A stretch of 64,000 bases of DNA from Methylobacterium nodulans ORS 2060 (GTDB lineage Bacteria; Pseudomonadota; Alphaproteobacteria; Rhizobiales; Beijerinckiaceae). Position numbers and translations under genes: made by a program. Below are positions 53,536 through 63,847 of the stretch, piece by piece; the stretch's first letter is position 1, and each line of letters starts with the position of its first letter. The notes beneath the pieces were generated by a model, which did not search any database, had not been told where the DNA came from, and was given only the letters and a program-made list of their open reading frames with translations. The DNA lies in NCBI RefSeq assembly GCF_000022085.1, contig NC_011894.1:62001-126000 (forward strand), in the 5' to 3' direction.

Positions 53536-55797
53536 ATGCCCGCTGCGCCTGGAGGTCCGCGCCTGCTTCTGCGCCGCCTCCGTGAAGCCATGGCGGAGCC
53601 GGTCAGCGCGCAGGCGCGTCTCGACCGCATCGTCGTCATCATCGCGGCCAACATGGTCGCGGAGGTGTGTTCCGTCTACGTCCTGCGGGACGACGGGATG
53701 CTGGAGCTCTTCGCGACCGAGGGCCTCAACCGCGAGGCGGTCCATCTCACCACCATGCGCGCCGGCGAGGGCCTCGTCGGCCTGATCGCGGCCAGCGCCG
53801 AGCCCCTCTCGCTCTCCGACGCGCAGTCCCACCCGGCCTTCTCGTACCGGCCGGAAACCGGCGAGGAGATCTACCACGCCTTCCTGGGCGTGCCGCTTCT
53901 GCGGGCCGGCAACACGATGGGCGTCCTCGTCGTCCAGAACCGGACCTACCGGGTCTATTCCGAGGAGGAGATCGAGGCGCTCCAGACCACCGCCATGGTG
54001 CTGGCGGAGATGATCGCCTCGGGCGACCTGCAGGCGCTCTCGCCCGGGACGGTCAACGCCACGCGCCGATCCCTGTCCCAGAGCGGAGTCGCGCTCGCCG
54101 AGGGTGTCGGGCTCGGGCATGTGGTGCTGCACGAGCCGCGCATCGTGGTGAAGAACCTCATCGCCGAGAATGTCGAGCGGGAGGTGGGGCGGCTCGAGAC
54201 CGCCATCGCGGAGGTGCGCTCCGCGATCGACGATCTCGTCGAGCGCGGCGACGTGGCCGGCGCGGGCGAGCACCGCGAGGTGCTGGAGACCGTGCGCATG
54301 TTCGCCCACGACCAGGGCTGGCTGCGCCGGATGCGCGAGGCGGTCCTGTCGGGGCTGACGGCCGAGGCGGCAGTCGAGCGGGTGCAGTCGGACAACCGCG
54401 CCCGCATGCTGCGCCAGAGCGATCCCTATCTGCGGGAGCGCCTGCACGATCTCGACGATCTCGCCAACCGTCTCCTGCGCCAGCTCGTGGGCGCGCAAGG
54501 AATGATCCCGGGCACGATGCCCGAGAACGCCATCCTGGTCGCGCGCTCCATGGGGCCGGCCGCACTCCTCGACTACGACCGCGCGCGGCTGCGCGGCGTC
54601 GTGCTGGAGGAAGGCGGCCCGACGAGCCACATCGCCATCGTGGCCCGTGCGCTCGGCATCCCGGCCGTGGGCGAGGTGGCGAACGCGACCGCGCTCGTCG
54701 AATCGGGCGACGCCATCATTGTGGATGGCGGCGCGGGCGAGGTGCAGATCCGACCGGGCCCGGAGGTCGAGGCTGCCTATGCCGAGAAGGCGCGCCTGCG
54801 CGCCCGGCGCCAGGAGCAGTACCGGGCCCTGCGCGACCTGCCCTCCGTCACCCGCGACGGGGTGGGAATCGCGCTCCAGCTCAATGCGGGCCTCCTCGTC
54901 GACCTCTCGCACCTGAACGAGACCGGCGCCGAGGGCGTCGGGCTGTTCCGCACCGAGCTCCAGTTCATGGTCGCCGAGCGCATGCCCTCGGCGGCCGAGC
55001 AGCAGAGTCTCTACGAGGCGGTCTTCGCGGCCGCGGGCGACCTGCCGGTGACGATCCGCACCCTCGACATCGGGGGCGACAAGATCCTGCCCTACATGAA
55101 GGCGCTGGAGGAGGAGAACCCGGCGCTCGGCTGGCGGGCGATCCGCATCGGCCTCGACCGGCCGGGCCTGCTGCGCATGCAGCTGCGTGCCCTCCTCAAG
55201 GCGGCGGGCGGGCGCCCGCTCAAGATCATGTTCCCGATGGTCGCGACCGTGGATGAGTTCATCCGCGCCAAGGCGATCGTCGACCGGGAGAAGGCGCATC
55301 TCGCCCGCCACGGCCGTCCCCTCCCCTCGGATTGCCGCCTCGGCGTGATGGTCGAGGTGCCCTCGCTGCTGTTCCAGATGGACGAGATCGCGGCGGCGGC
55401 GGATTTCCTCTCGGTCGGTTCGAACGACCTGATGCAGTTCCTGTTCGCGGTCGACCGCGAGAACCGGCAGGTCGCCAACCGCTTCGATCCGCTCTGCGCC
55501 GCTGCGCTTCGCGCCTTCGGGCTGATCGCCGAGCGGGCGCAGGCGGCGGGCACGCCCGTCACGGTCTGCGGCGAGATCGGCGGGCGCCCGCTCGAGGCCA
55601 TGGCGCTCATCGGCCTCGGCTACCGGGCGCTCTCCATGTCCCCGGCCTCGATCGGGCCGGTCAAGGCCATGGTGTTGAGCCTCGACGCGGCGAAGATCGG
55701 CGCCTTCCTGCGGGATGAGCTCGCCAAGACGAGTGACGGCGCGTCCCTGCGGCCGGCCCTGGCCGCTTATGCGGAGGCCCATGGCATCCCGGTCTGA
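53536..55797 (+). CDS. ptsP: Phosphoenolpyruvate-protein phosphotransferase, nitrogen PTS (GAF-EI)
   Basis: The 753-residue enzyme I(Ntr) starts the nitrogen-related phosphotransferase chain by taking phosphate from PEP. Residues about 20-160 are a GAF domain ([20 protein letters not shown] and [17 protein letters not shown]). Then come an enzyme-I N-terminal domain, a phosphohistidine loop ([20 protein letters not shown], His365), and the PEP-binding C-terminal barrel ([47 protein letters not shown]). A longer frame to 53410 adds a low-complexity N-terminus and is rejected. The gene order lysC-ptsP-prfA is conserved in the order. Confidence 0.95.
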   Translation: MPAAPGGPRLLLRRLREAMAEPVSAQARLDRIVVIIAANMVAEVCSVYVLRDDGMLELFATEGLNREAVHLTTMRAGEGLVGLIAASAEPLSLSDAQSHPAFSYRPETGEEIYHAFLGVPLLRAGNTMGVLVVQNRTYRVYSEEEIEALQTTAMVLAEMIASGDLQALSPGTVNATRRSLSQSGVALAEGVGLGHVVLHEPRIVVKNLIAENVEREVGRLETAIAEVRSAIDDLVERGDVAGAGEHREVLETVRMFAHDQGWLRRMREAVLSGLTAEAAVERVQSDNRARMLRQSDPYLRERLHDLDDLANRLLRQLVGAQGMIPGTMPENAILVARSMGPAALLDYDRARLRGVVLEEGGPTSHIAIVARALGIPAVGEVANATALVESGDAIIVDGGAGEVQIRPGPEVEAAYAEKARLRARRQEQYRALRDLPSVTRDGVGIALQLNAGLLVDLSHLNETGAEGVGLFRTELQFMVAERMPSAAEQQSLYEAVFAAAGDLPVTIRTLDIGGDKILPYMKALEEENPALGWRAIRIGLDRPGLLRMQLRALLKAAGGRPLKIMFPMVATVDEFIRAKAIVDREKAHLARHGRPLPSDCRLGVMVEVPSLLFQMDEIAAAADFLSVGSNDLMQFLFAVDRENRQVANRFDPLCAAALRAFGLIAERAQAAGTPVTVCGEIGGRPLEAMALIGLGYRALSMSPASIGPVKAMVLSLDAAKIGAFLRDELAKTSDGASLRPALAAYAEAHGIPV

Positions 55798-55994
55798 CGG
55801 TTCGCCCCCAGGCCGCGCCCTTGGAGCCTCCGGTGGCCGCTTGCGTCCCATCCCCGCGCCGAGCGCAAGGCCATTCGCCCCTTGGCCGTCTCGTCACGCG
55901 GCGCAGACCTGCTATACGCGGTCGTTCCCGGCGTGAGGCGCGCGCGGCCGCAAGCCCGCTGTATCCGGCCCGGATCAAGCCCATATCCTCATCG

Positions 55995-57074
55995 ATGATC
56001 GCCATACCCTCCGACCGACTCGATGCCATCCTGGCGCGGCACGACATCGTGACCGCGACTCTCAGCGCGGGCGAGGCCGATTCCGAGAGCTTCGTCCAGC
56101 TCTCGCGCGAACTCTCCGACCTCGACGACGTCGTGGCGGCGATCCGCGCCTACCGGGCCGCCGATGCGGAGCTGCGCGGCGTCGAGGCGATGCTGGAGGA
56201 GGGCGATCCCGAGATGCGGGCGCTCGCGGCCGAGGAGAAGCCCGAGGTCGAGGCCGCCCGCGACGCCGCCGCCAAGGCGCTCCAGATCCTGCTCCTGCCG
56301 AAGGATTCCGCCGACGAGAAGAGCGCCATCCTGGAGATCCGGGCCGGCACCGGCGGCGACGAGGCGGCGCTCTTCGCGGGCGACCTGTTCCGCATGTATG
56401 CCCGCTACGCCGACCTGAAGGGCTGGAAGGTCGAGGTGGTCTCGGAGAGCCCCGGCACCATGGGCGGCTACCGGGAAGTGGTGGCGGAGGTGAAGGGCCG
56501 CGGCGTCTTCGCGCGGCTGAAATTCGAGAGCGGCGCCCACCGGGTCCAGCGCGTGCCCGAGACCGAGACGCAGGGGCGCATCCACACCTCGGCGGCGACC
56601 GTGGCGGTGCTGCCGGAGGCCGAGGAGGTGGACATCCACGTCAACGAGGCCGATCTCAAGATCGACACCATGCGGGCTCAGGGCGCCGGCGGCCAGCACG
56701 TCAACAAGACGGAATCGGCCATCCGCATCACCCATATGCCGAGCGGCATCGTGGTCTTCGTCCAGGAGGAGCGCTCCCAGCACAAGAACCGCGCCCGCGC
56801 CATGGCGGTGCTGCGTGCCCGCCTCTACGAGCAGGAGCGCAGCCAGAAGGACGCGGCCCGCGCCGCCGACCGCCGCGCCCAGGTCGGCAGCGGCGACCGC
56901 TCCGAGCGCATCCGCACCTACAACTTCCCGCAGGGGCGCGTCACCGACCACCGGATCAACCTGACCCTGTACAAGCTGGAGGAGGTTCTGGCCGGGACCG
57001 CCCTCGACGAGCTCGTCGACGCGCTGGTTACCGAGCATCAGGCGGCCCTGCTCGCCGCCGAGGGACTCGGGTGA
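55995..57074 (+). CDS. prfA: Peptide chain release factor 1
   Basis: The 359-residue RF1 reads UAA and UAG stop codons and triggers peptide release. The GGQ motif is at about residues 232-234 ([13 protein letters not shown]), and [17 protein letters not shown] [20 protein letters not shown] and [20 protein letters not shown] are family segments. The GTP-independent N-terminal helical domain and the C-terminal [20 protein letters not shown] are complete. The start is ATG 55995. It is followed by prmC with an overlap of 4 bases. Confidence 0.96.
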   Translation: MIAIPSDRLDAILARHDIVTATLSAGEADSESFVQLSRELSDLDDVVAAIRAYRAADAELRGVEAMLEEGDPEMRALAAEEKPEVEAARDAAAKALQILLLPKDSADEKSAILEIRAGTGGDEAALFAGDLFRMYARYADLKGWKVEVVSESPGTMGGYREVVAEVKGRGVFARLKFESGAHRVQRVPETETQGRIHTSAATVAVLPEAEEVDIHVNEADLKIDTMRAQGAGGQHVNKTESAIRITHMPSGIVVFVQEERSQHKNRARAMAVLRARLYEQERSQKDAARAADRRAQVGSGDRSERIRTYNFPQGRVTDHRINLTLYKLEEVLAGTALDELVDALVTEHQAALLAAEGLG

Positions 57075-57970
57075 GCGAGCCTGTCCGGGCCGGCCTCAGC
57101 CGGGCCGCGGCGCAGTCTCACGCCGCCGCGTTCCTCGCCGGGCGGGGCATCGCGACGGCCATGCGCGATGCCCGGCTGCTCCTCATCGAGACGCTGAACC
57201 TGCGGAGCATCGATCTCGTCCTCGCCGGCGACCGGGAGCTGGAGGCGCGGGAGGCCGCCCGCCTCTCGGCGGCGCTCCTGCGCCGCGCGGAAGGAGAACC
57301 CGTCGCCAGGATCCTCGGAGCCTGGGAATTCTGGGGCCTGCCCTTCCGCCTCTCCCCCGCGACGCTGGTGCCCCGCCCGGACACCGAGACCGTCGTCGAG
57401 GCCGCCCTCGCCCTCGGCCTGGAGCGGACCGCGCCGATCCGCCTGCTCGATCTCGGCACGGGCTCGGGTTGCCTCCTCGTCGCGCTGCTGAGCGAGTGGC
57501 CATGCGCCACGGGCCTCGGCATCGACCGCGCGCGCGAGGCGCTCGTCACCGCCCGCGACAATGCGGACCAGAACGGCGTCGGCGCCCGCGCGTTATGGGT
57601 GCAAGGCGATTGGGCCGGGTCGCTGCGCGGGCCCTTCGATGTAATTGTCGCGAATCCGCCCTATATCGCGAGCAGGATGATCGACGGGCTCGCCGACGAA
57701 GTCCGTGTCCACGATCCCAGGATGGCCCTCGATGGCGGCTCCGATGGACTCGATGCCTACCGCGTCATCCTCGGGCAAGCCGCCGTTCTGCTGGCGCCCG
57801 GGGGGCGGCTGATTGTCGAGATCGGGTATGATCAAGAGGAGGCGCTGCGTCATCTCGCCGAGGCGGCGAGGCTTCAGGTTGTGGTTGTGCGCCGCGACCT
57901 GGCGGGGCATCCGCGTGCCGTGGTGATGGCCCGGGAGCCGGGCCGCAACCCGGATTCCTCAGGTTTCTGA
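57071..57970 (+). CDS. prmC: Release-factor glutamine methyltransferase
   Basis: The 299-residue SAM methyltransferase modifies the glutamine of the GGQ motif in release factors. It starts with GTG 57071, inside the prfA stop region. The N-terminal helical domain is followed by [27 protein letters not shown], the SAM motif [20 protein letters not shown] and the substrate motif NPPY (residues 195-198). The C-terminal [14 protein letters not shown] is typical. Its coupling with prfA fits the shared role. Confidence 0.95.
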   Translation: MSEPVRAGLSRAAAQSHAAAFLAGRGIATAMRDARLLLIETLNLRSIDLVLAGDRELEAREAARLSAALLRRAEGEPVARILGAWEFWGLPFRLSPATLVPRPDTETVVEAALALGLERTAPIRLLDLGTGSGCLLVALLSEWPCATGLGIDRAREALVTARDNADQNGVGARALWVQGDWAGSLRGPFDVIVANPPYIASRMIDGLADEVRVHDPRMALDGGSDGLDAYRVILGQAAVLLAPGGRLIVEIGYDQEEALRHLAEAARLQVVVVRRDLAGHPRAVVMAREPGRNPDSSGF

Positions 57971-58328
57971 TGCCGTTGCGTGCGATTTCGCTTGGCTCTG
58001 CAAGCTGAACCCGCTAACGTCCCGCCGTAGATCGTGAACGGTCCGGTAGACAGCCTGGCTAAGTTTCCGAGCGCTCCTCCAGGCGCGAAACTTGGACGAT
58101 CTTCCACCACCGGGCAGACCCTGAGGTACGAAGCGGTCGGGTTCGGCGGTTCGCATCTGACAAGCGCCGGGCGGCCCGGACCTGCGAGAGCCCGCGGTTG
58201 TGCAGTGCATGACGGACATCGTCGCGGGCAGGCGGACGGGACCGTCGGCCGGTCGAGGCGCCACGAGAGGGGCCGTTCGCCCGGTAGTATCCCCTTGAGT
58301 TAAGTCGAACGAGGGTCAGTCGAGACCG
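57971..58328. other. Intergenic stretch, no gene supported
   Basis: 358 bases between prmC and the DUF4167 gene. An ORF of 89 residues (58034-58303) lacks recognisable features. The promoter of the DUF4167 gene is probably here. Confidence 0.4.
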
Positions 58329-59264
58329 ATGAGACCAAACCAGAACCGGCGTATGCGTGGCCGCAACCGCAACAAGGGCCCGAATCCGCTCACCAGGGCC
58401 TATGAATCGAACGGTCCCGACGTCAAGATCCGCGGCACGGCCCAGCACATCGCCGAGAAATACGCCCAGCTCGCGCGCGACGCCCAGGCGAACGGCGATC
58501 CGGTGATGGCGGAGAACTATTTCCAGCACGGCGAGCACTACCAGCGCATCATCGCCGCCGCCAACGAGCAGTACCGGCAGCAGTTCGGTGGCTTCCGCCC
58601 GTCCTTCGAGGAGGACGAGGAGGGCGAGGACGAGGCCCCGCAGACCAACGGCTACGCGGCCGGCCCGGAGAATCGCGGCGGCAACGGCTACACCCCGAAC
58701 GGCTACGGCCAGGCGGAGGATTACGTCGATCCCTCGCAGCAGCCCCAGCCCTACGAGACCCGCGGCGAGCGCGACGACCGTCCGGCCCGCTTCGACCGGC
58801 AGCAGGATCGGCGGGACCGCTTCCAGAACCGCGACCGGCCCCAGCGCCAGGACCGCCAGCAAGATCGCCAGCAGGACCGGCCGGAGCGCCAGGGCGAGCC
58901 GCGCCAGGATTTCCGCGGCGAGCAGCCCCGTCAGGACGGCTACCGCGAGGGCGGCGGCCGCGGCGAGTTTCGCCGCGAGCGCCCGGAGCGGCCGCGCCGC
59001 GAGGAGTCGCGGCCCGAACTGCCCGCCGCCGAGGAGCCCGGCCTGCCGGCCTTTCTGACCAATCCGGTCCGGCCCGCCCCGGCTCCGGCGCCGGTCCCGG
59101 CCCCCGTCGAGGAGCACGCACCGGTCGCGCCGCCCGCCGAGGCCGCGGAGCCGCCGGCGCGTCCGCGGCGTCGGCGCCGCACGCGCTACGAGACCCAGGA
59201 AGGCGCTGAGGGCGGAAGCGATCTCTTCCCGCCCAAGGCTCCGGCGGACACTCCCTCGGAATGA
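58329..59264 (+). CDS. DUF4167 family protein
   Basis: The 311-residue protein has a conserved N-terminal domain: MRPNQNRRMRGRNRNKGPNP, LTRAYESNGPDVKIRGTAQHIAEKYAQLARDAQANGDPV, then AENYFQHGEHYQRIIAAANE. After residue 90 it becomes a highly charged Arg/Asp/Gln/Pro region with repeated DRQQDR units, and it ends in RRRRRTRYETQEGAE. The family is restricted to Alphaproteobacteria and follows prfA-prmC in many genomes; RNA binding is suspected from the composition but not shown. Confidence 0.9.
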   Translation: MRPNQNRRMRGRNRNKGPNPLTRAYESNGPDVKIRGTAQHIAEKYAQLARDAQANGDPVMAENYFQHGEHYQRIIAAANEQYRQQFGGFRPSFEEDEEGEDEAPQTNGYAAGPENRGGNGYTPNGYGQAEDYVDPSQQPQPYETRGERDDRPARFDRQQDRRDRFQNRDRPQRQDRQQDRQQDRPERQGEPRQDFRGEQPRQDGYREGGGRGEFRRERPERPRREESRPELPAAEEPGLPAFLTNPVRPAPAPAPVPAPVEEHAPVAPPAEAAEPPARPRRRRRTRYETQEGAEGGSDLFPPKAPADTPSE

Positions 59265-59268
59265 TCGG

Positions 59269-60450
59269 GTGAGCGGACCGGCTTCGCGGCCGGTCCGCGG
59301 GGGCGCGGATGATCCGGTGTCGCAAGTCTTCGACGTGATCGTGCTCGGTGTCGGCGGGATGGGCTCTGCCACCTGCTGGCACCTCGCCCGTCGCGGCCAG
59401 CGGGTGCTGGGGCTGGAGCGGTTCGACATCCCCCACGCCATGGGCTCGTCCCACGGGGTGAACCGCATCATCCGCCTCGCCTATTTCGAGCATCCGTCCT
59501 ACGTGCCGCTGCTGCGCCGCGCCTATGCCAACTGGCGCGAGGCGGAGGTGCTGTTCGGCGAGCCGTTGCTCTTCATCACCGGCTCGGTCGATGCCGGCCC
59601 CGCGCAGAGCCGCGTCGTCGCGGGCGCCGTCGACGCGTGCCGGCTGCACGATCTCCCGCACGAGCTCCTCCCGGCGCGGGAGCTGAACGCGCGTTTCCCC
59701 GGCTATGCGCTGCCGGAGGGGCACCTCGCCCTCCTGCAGCCGGAGGGCGGCTTCGTCGCCTCCGAGCGCGCGATCGTGGCCCATGTCGCCCTGGCGCAGG
59801 GCGCGGGGGCGGAGATCCGCGCGCGGGAGCGGGCGCTCGGCTGGGAGCCGACCGCCGCCGGCGGGGTTCGGGTGCGCACGGAGCGCGGCACCTACGAGGC
59901 CGGACGGCTCGTCCTCGCGGCGGGGGCCTGGATGCAGGATTTCGTCCCGGCGCTCGCCGGGCGCGCCGTGCCGGAGCGGCAGGTTCTCGGCTGGTTCCAG
60001 CCGACGCAGCCCGCCGCCTTTGCGCTCGGCCGGTTTCCGGTCTTCAATGCCCTGTTCGACGAGGGGCATTTCTACGGCTTCCCGGTCTGGGGGCTGCCGG
60101 GCTTCAAGATCGGTCTCTACCATCATCTGCGCGAAACCGGGCCGGCCGAGACCATCGACCGGGAGGTGCATCCCCGCGACGAGGCGCTGCTGCGGCAGGC
60201 GCTGCGGCGCTACTTCCCGCAGGCCGACGGCCCGACCATGGCGCTGCGCACCTGCCTGTTCACCAACACGCCCGACGAGCATTTCGTCCTCGACACCCTG
60301 CCGGACTTATCCCAGGTGGTCGTCGCCTCGCCCTGCTCGGGCCACGGCTACAAGTTCTGCAGCGTGATCGGCGAGATCCTGGCCGATCTCGCCACGACCG
60401 GGGAGACGCGTTTCGACATCGGCCTGCACGGGCTGGCCCGTCTCGGGTGA
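59269..60450 (+). CDS. N-methyl-L-tryptophan/sarcosine oxidase-like FAD enzyme
   Basis: This 393-residue flavoprotein of the DAO/SolA family has a Rossmann FAD motif VIVLGVGGMGSATCWHLARRG near the start, followed by GLERFDIPHAMGSSHGVNRI (His in the SH-G motif) and GGFVASERAIVAHV. Near the C-terminus it has PTMALRTCLFTNTPDEHFVLD, where the cysteine could carry covalent FAD as in sarcosine oxidases, and VVASPCSGHGYKFCSVIGE. It should oxidise an N-methylated amine or amino acid to an aldehyde or imine and H2O2. The GTG start lies four bases after the DUF4167 stop, so read-through is likely. Confidence 0.87.
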   Translation: MSGPASRPVRGGADDPVSQVFDVIVLGVGGMGSATCWHLARRGQRVLGLERFDIPHAMGSSHGVNRIIRLAYFEHPSYVPLLRRAYANWREAEVLFGEPLLFITGSVDAGPAQSRVVAGAVDACRLHDLPHELLPARELNARFPGYALPEGHLALLQPEGGFVASERAIVAHVALAQGAGAEIRARERALGWEPTAAGGVRVRTERGTYEAGRLVLAAGAWMQDFVPALAGRAVPERQVLGWFQPTQPAAFALGRFPVFNALFDEGHFYGFPVWGLPGFKIGLYHHLRETGPAETIDREVHPRDEALLRQALRRYFPQADGPTMALRTCLFTNTPDEHFVLDTLPDLSQVVVASPCSGHGYKFCSVIGEILADLATTGETRFDIGLHGLARLG

Positions 60451-60529
60451 GGATGGCGGGCGGCCAAGCGCGGGGATTCCGCCCGTGCCGCATGGACGCG
60501 CCGCTCCGGCCCCGGTACCTGTCCGGGGG

Positions 60530-61213
60530 ATGCCAGAGGGGCGATGGGCGGCGGATATGGCGGGATCGTCGCGCGCGGAGCGCGCAGAGGGGATGCGCGG
60601 TCACGATCCGGAGCGCACCAAGGCCGATATCGTCACGGTGGCGACGGAGGAATTCGCCGAGAACGGCCTGAGCGGAGCCCGCGTCGACGCCATCGCGGAG
60701 CGCACGCGCACCTCCAAGCGCATGATCTACTACTATTTCGGCAGCAAGGAGGGGCTCTACCTTGCGGTTCTGGAGCGCGCCTATGCGGAGATCCGGGCTC
60801 TCGAGGCGGGGCTCGACCTGGAGCGCTGCGATCCCGTCGAGGGCCTGCGCCGCCTGATCGGCCAGACCTTCGATTCGGACGAGGCGCATGCCGCCTTTAT
60901 CCGCCTCGTCACCATCGAGAACATCCACAAGGCCAAGCATCTCGCCGGGATGGAGTCGATCCGTCAGATCAATCGGCGGGTCATCGCCCTGATCGACGAC
61001 CTTCTGGCCCGCGGGCGCGCCGACGGCCGCTTCCGGACCGACGTCGATGCCGTTGACGTCCACATGATGATCAGCGCGCTGTGCTTCTTTCGGGTGGCGA
61101 ACCGGCACACCTTCGGGGCGATCTTCGATGTCGATCTTTTCGCGCCGGAGCGGCGGGCGAAACATCGGCAGCTGATCGCGGATGCGGTCGTGCGGGCGCT
61201 CGCGCCTACCTGA
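60530..61213 (+). CDS. TetR-family transcriptional regulator
   Basis: The 227-residue regulator has an N-terminal helix-turn-helix: DPERTKADIVTVATEEFAEN, GLSGARVDAIAERTRTSKRMIYYYFGSKEGLYLAVLE. The C-terminal ligand domain contains EAHAAFIRLVTIENIHKAKHLAGM and ends VDLFAPERRAKHRQLIADAV. This type often controls transport or degradation genes; the divergent MHS/AroE-like pair further right is a possible target. The start could also be ATG 60557. Confidence 0.87.
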   Translation: MPEGRWAADMAGSSRAERAEGMRGHDPERTKADIVTVATEEFAENGLSGARVDAIAERTRTSKRMIYYYFGSKEGLYLAVLERAYAEIRALEAGLDLERCDPVEGLRRLIGQTFDSDEAHAAFIRLVTIENIHKAKHLAGMESIRQINRRVIALIDDLLARGRADGRFRTDVDAVDVHMMISALCFFRVANRHTFGAIFDVDLFAPERRAKHRQLIADAVVRALAPT

Positions 61214-61267
61214 GGGCGGGAACCGCGCCCGCCCAAGCGCCCTCCTTAAGTCCCGCAAGCGAGTCCG

Positions 61268-61474
61268 CGCGGGAACCCCTCTCCCGTGCGGGAGAGGGGC
61301 AGGCGATCGAAGATCGCGCGTGAGGGTCCAGGTGGTTCAGCAAGAAGCCTGAACCGGGCCGCTGCCAGCACCACGGCTTCAGAATCATTGCGGAACGGTC
61401 CGGGGACCCTCACGTGGGATCTTCGATCCCCATACCCCTCTCCCGCACAGGAGAGGGGATCCCGCGGTTCCCGC
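61268..61474. repeat. Long imperfect inverted repeat (MITE-like)
   Basis: Left arm 61268-61332 and right arm 61400-61474 are imperfectly complementary, including GCGGGAACC..GGTTCCCGC ends, CCCCTCTCCCG with CGGGAGAGGGG in each arm, and GATCGAAGATC / GATCTTCGATC. A central loop of about 70 bases separates them. It lies in the convergent space between the TetR gene and the MHS gene. Confidence 0.7.
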
Positions 61475-61524
61475 GCCCGCTTGTCTCCGAACGGATCAAC
61501 CGGAAGCCGTATCATCCCTCAAGC

Positions 61525-61554
61525 CAACGGCCCCGGGTTGCCCCGGGGCCGTTG
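61525..61554 (-). terminator. Hairpin downstream of the transporter gene
   Basis: CAACGGCCCC (61525-61534) pairs with GGGGCCGTTG (61545-61554), with three further G-C pairs inside, 50 bases beyond the stop of the transporter gene at 61605. No T-run; it is a likely intrinsic-like or attenuating hairpin. Confidence 0.5.
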
Positions 61555-61604
61555 CACATTCGTGTCGTCTCGATGCCGGCCCCGGCATTCCGCCGGGCGC
61601 CGCC

Positions 61605-62939
61605 TCAGCGGCGGCCGAGCGCGTGCAGGGGCGTCCGGTAGGTTTCCCGCGCCGTATAGACCGAGAAGGCGGAAATCAGGCAGGTCACCGTCACGAAAGC
61701 CGCCACCGGGTACCAGCCCGTCGGCCCGCTGCCCTGGATCGCAGCCGCGATGGTGGGCGCGAAGCCGCCGAGCGCGAAGCCGATCTGCGTGCCGATCGCC
61801 ATGCCCGAGAGCCGGACGCGAGTGTCGAACATCTCGCCGTAGAGCGAGGGCCAGACGCCGTTGGCGGCGCTGTAGACCACGCCCGACAGCAGGACCCCGA
61901 ACACGAACATCAGCGGCACGTTGCCGGTCGAGACCGCCCAGAACAGCGGCCACACGGTCACGGCCGAGCCGAGGGAGCCGGCGATGAAGACGGGCCTGCG
62001 GCCGATGCGGTCGGCGAGCTTCGCCCAGAGCGGGATCGCCGCGAGCGCCACCACATTCGCCAGGATGAGGACGAGCAGGGTCGTGGGCTGCGAGATCTTC
62101 ACCTCACGCACCGCATAGGCGAGCACGTAGTTCGCGCCGATCGTGCTGACCACCGAGACGAGCGCCGCGAAGATGACCCGCAGCAGATCCGCCGATTGCG
62201 TGCGGAACAGGGTCACCACCGGCAGCGCGGCCTCCTTGTGCTGCGCCTTCTCCTCCTCGAAGACAGGCGTCTCCGGCAGGCTGCGGCGCACCCAGAAGCC
62301 CACCGCGACCACGAGGGCGCTGAGGAAGAAGGGAATGCGCCAGCCCCAGGACAGCAGCTGCTCCTCCGGCAGGGCGGTGATGGGAAGGAATACGAGATTG
62401 GCGAGGATCAGGCCGGCCTGGGTGCCGCTGAGCGTGAAGCTCGTAAAGAAGGCGCGCTGATCCGCGGGCGCGTGTTCGAGCGTCATCGAGTTGGCGCCGG
62501 CCTGCTCGCCCGCCGCCGAGATGCCCTGCATGAAGCGGGCGAGGACGAGGAGCGTCGGCGCGAGCAGCCCGGCCTGCGCATAGGTCGGCAGGCAGCCGAT
62601 GATGAAGGTGGAGAAGCCCATCAGCAGGAGCGTGAAGGTGAGCACCCGCTTGCGGCCGAACCGGTCGCCGATATGGCCGAGGCCGATCGCCCCGAAGGGC
62701 CGCGCGATATAGGCGACGCCGAAAGTCGCGAAGGACAGCATCAGGGCCGCCTGCGGATTGTCCGGCGAGAAGAACAGTTTTGGGAAGATCAGCGAGGCGG
62801 CCGCCCCGTAGATGAAGAAGTCGTAGTACTCGACGGCGCTGCCGATCCAGCTCGCGAGCGCGGCCTTGCGCGGCGCCGCGGTGGCGGCAGGGGGGATGGC
62901 GGGTGCGATGGCACCGGCCTCAACGGCGTGGACGGACAT
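61605..62939 (-). CDS. MHS-family MFS transporter (ShiA/KgtP-like)
   Basis: The 444-residue permease has 12 membrane helices. ASWIGSAVEYYDFFIYGAAA, FARFMQGISAAGEQAGANSM and the GHIGDRFGRKRVLTFTLLLM loop are marks of the metabolite:H+ symporters. The start is ATG 62939 after GAGAGGA. It is immediately downstream of an AroE-like dehydrogenase gene on the same strand, so it probably imports shikimate, quinate or a related polyol acid. A longer frame extending to 63515 overlaps the dehydrogenase and is not used. Confidence 0.9.
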   Translation of the reverse strand: MSVHAVEAGAIAPAIPPAATAAPRKAALASWIGSAVEYYDFFIYGAAASLIFPKLFFSPDNPQAALMLSFATFGVAYIARPFGAIGLGHIGDRFGRKRVLTFTLLLMGFSTFIIGCLPTYAQAGLLAPTLLVLARFMQGISAAGEQAGANSMTLEHAPADQRAFFTSFTLSGTQAGLILANLVFLPITALPEEQLLSWGWRIPFFLSALVVAVGFWVRRSLPETPVFEEEKAQHKEAALPVVTLFRTQSADLLRVIFAALVSVVSTIGANYVLAYAVREVKISQPTTLLVLILANVVALAAIPLWAKLADRIGRRPVFIAGSLGSAVTVWPLFWAVSTGNVPLMFVFGVLLSGVVYSAANGVWPSLYGEMFDTRVRLSGMAIGTQIGFALGGFAPTIAAAIQGSGPTGWYPVAAFVTVTCLISAFSVYTARETYRTPLHALGRR

Positions 62940-62971
62940 GAAGTTTCCTCTCAAGCGTGGGGGGCGTCTTG

Positions 62972-63847
62972 TCAGGCGGCCGTCTTCGCGGCCTTGTCGC
63001 CGAGTTCGGCGAAGTGGCGCAGCATCCGCGCCGGATCGGGCTCGCGCCCAGTGAAGAGCCGGAAGGCCTCGACGGCCTGGAACACCGCCATGCCGCCGCC
63101 ATCGAGAGTGCGGCAGCCGAGGCCGCGCGCGACGCGCAGCAGCTCGGTCTCGATGGGGAAATAGACGATCTCGGCGACCCAGAGCGCGGGGCGCAGCAGC
63201 TCGGCGGGCAGCGGCAGCCCCGGATGGGCCGCCATGCCGGTCGGCGTGCAATGGGCGAGGCCGTCGGCCTGCGCCATGTCGGCGGCGAGGTCGGTCGAGG
63301 CCCGGGCGCGTCCCGCGCCGAAGCGTCCGCACAGCCCCTCGGCGACCTGCTCCGCCCGGGTGGGATCCACGTCCGCAATGGCGAGATCCTGAACGCCGAG
63401 CGTCAGCAGCGCGTGCGCGACCGCGGCCCCGGCCCCGCCCGCTCCGAGCTGGACGACGCGGCCGAGCGCGGCGCCCGGCAGGTTGCGCCGGAAGCTCTCG
63501 GCGAAGCCCCACCAATCGGTGTTGTGGCCGACCCGCCTGCCCTCCCGCAGCACCACCGTGTTGACAGCCCCGAGGGCCGCCGCGTCGGGCGAGAGCGCGT
63601 CGAGATGGGGGATCACCGCCTGCTTGCAGGGATGCGTGATGTTGAGGCCGGCAAAGCCCATGCGCTCGGCGGCGGTGAGCAGCTCCGGCAGCGCCTCCGG
63701 GCCGAGGCCGAGCCGCTCCAGATCGATCGTCTGATAGAGGACGCGCAGGCCCTGGGCATCGCCCTCGTGCTCGTGCATCGGGGGAGTGCGGGAGGCCTGG
63801 ATGCCGGTGCCGATGAGGCCGAGGAGGATGCGGGACGGAGCGCTCAC
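62972..63847 (-). CDS. Shikimate/quinate dehydrogenase-like enzyme
   Basis: The 291-residue oxidoreductase starts at GTG 63847, eight bases after GGGAGG; an ATG start at 63877 is possible. The substrate motif IGTGIQASRTPPMHEHEGDA, the AGLNITHPCKQAVIPHLD active-site Lys and Asp (NTDWWGF), and a nucleotide-binding GAGGAGAAVAHALL are clear. The wording of the first motif and the operon with an MHS transporter suggest a catabolic quinate/shikimate dehydrogenase rather than the AroE of aromatic synthesis. The second (acidic) residue after the G-A-G motif (IADVD) would favour NAD. Confidence 0.83.
   Translation of the reverse strand: MSAPSRILLGLIGTGIQASRTPPMHEHEGDAQGLRVLYQTIDLERLGLGPEALPELLTAAERMGFAGLNITHPCKQAVIPHLDALSPDAAALGAVNTVVLREGRRVGHNTDWWGFAESFRRNLPGAALGRVVQLGAGGAGAAVAHALLTLGVQDLAIADVDPTRAEQVAEGLCGRFGAGRARASTDLAADMAQADGLAHCTPTGMAAHPGLPLPAELLRPALWVAEIVYFPIETELLRVARGLGCRTLDGGGMAVFQAVEAFRLFTGREPDPARMLRHFAELGDKAAKTAA

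Noticed and set aside
53278..55851. Long minus-strand ORF (857 residues)
   Set aside because: Antisense to ptsP, a clear essential-type gene; composition is that of a shadow frame.
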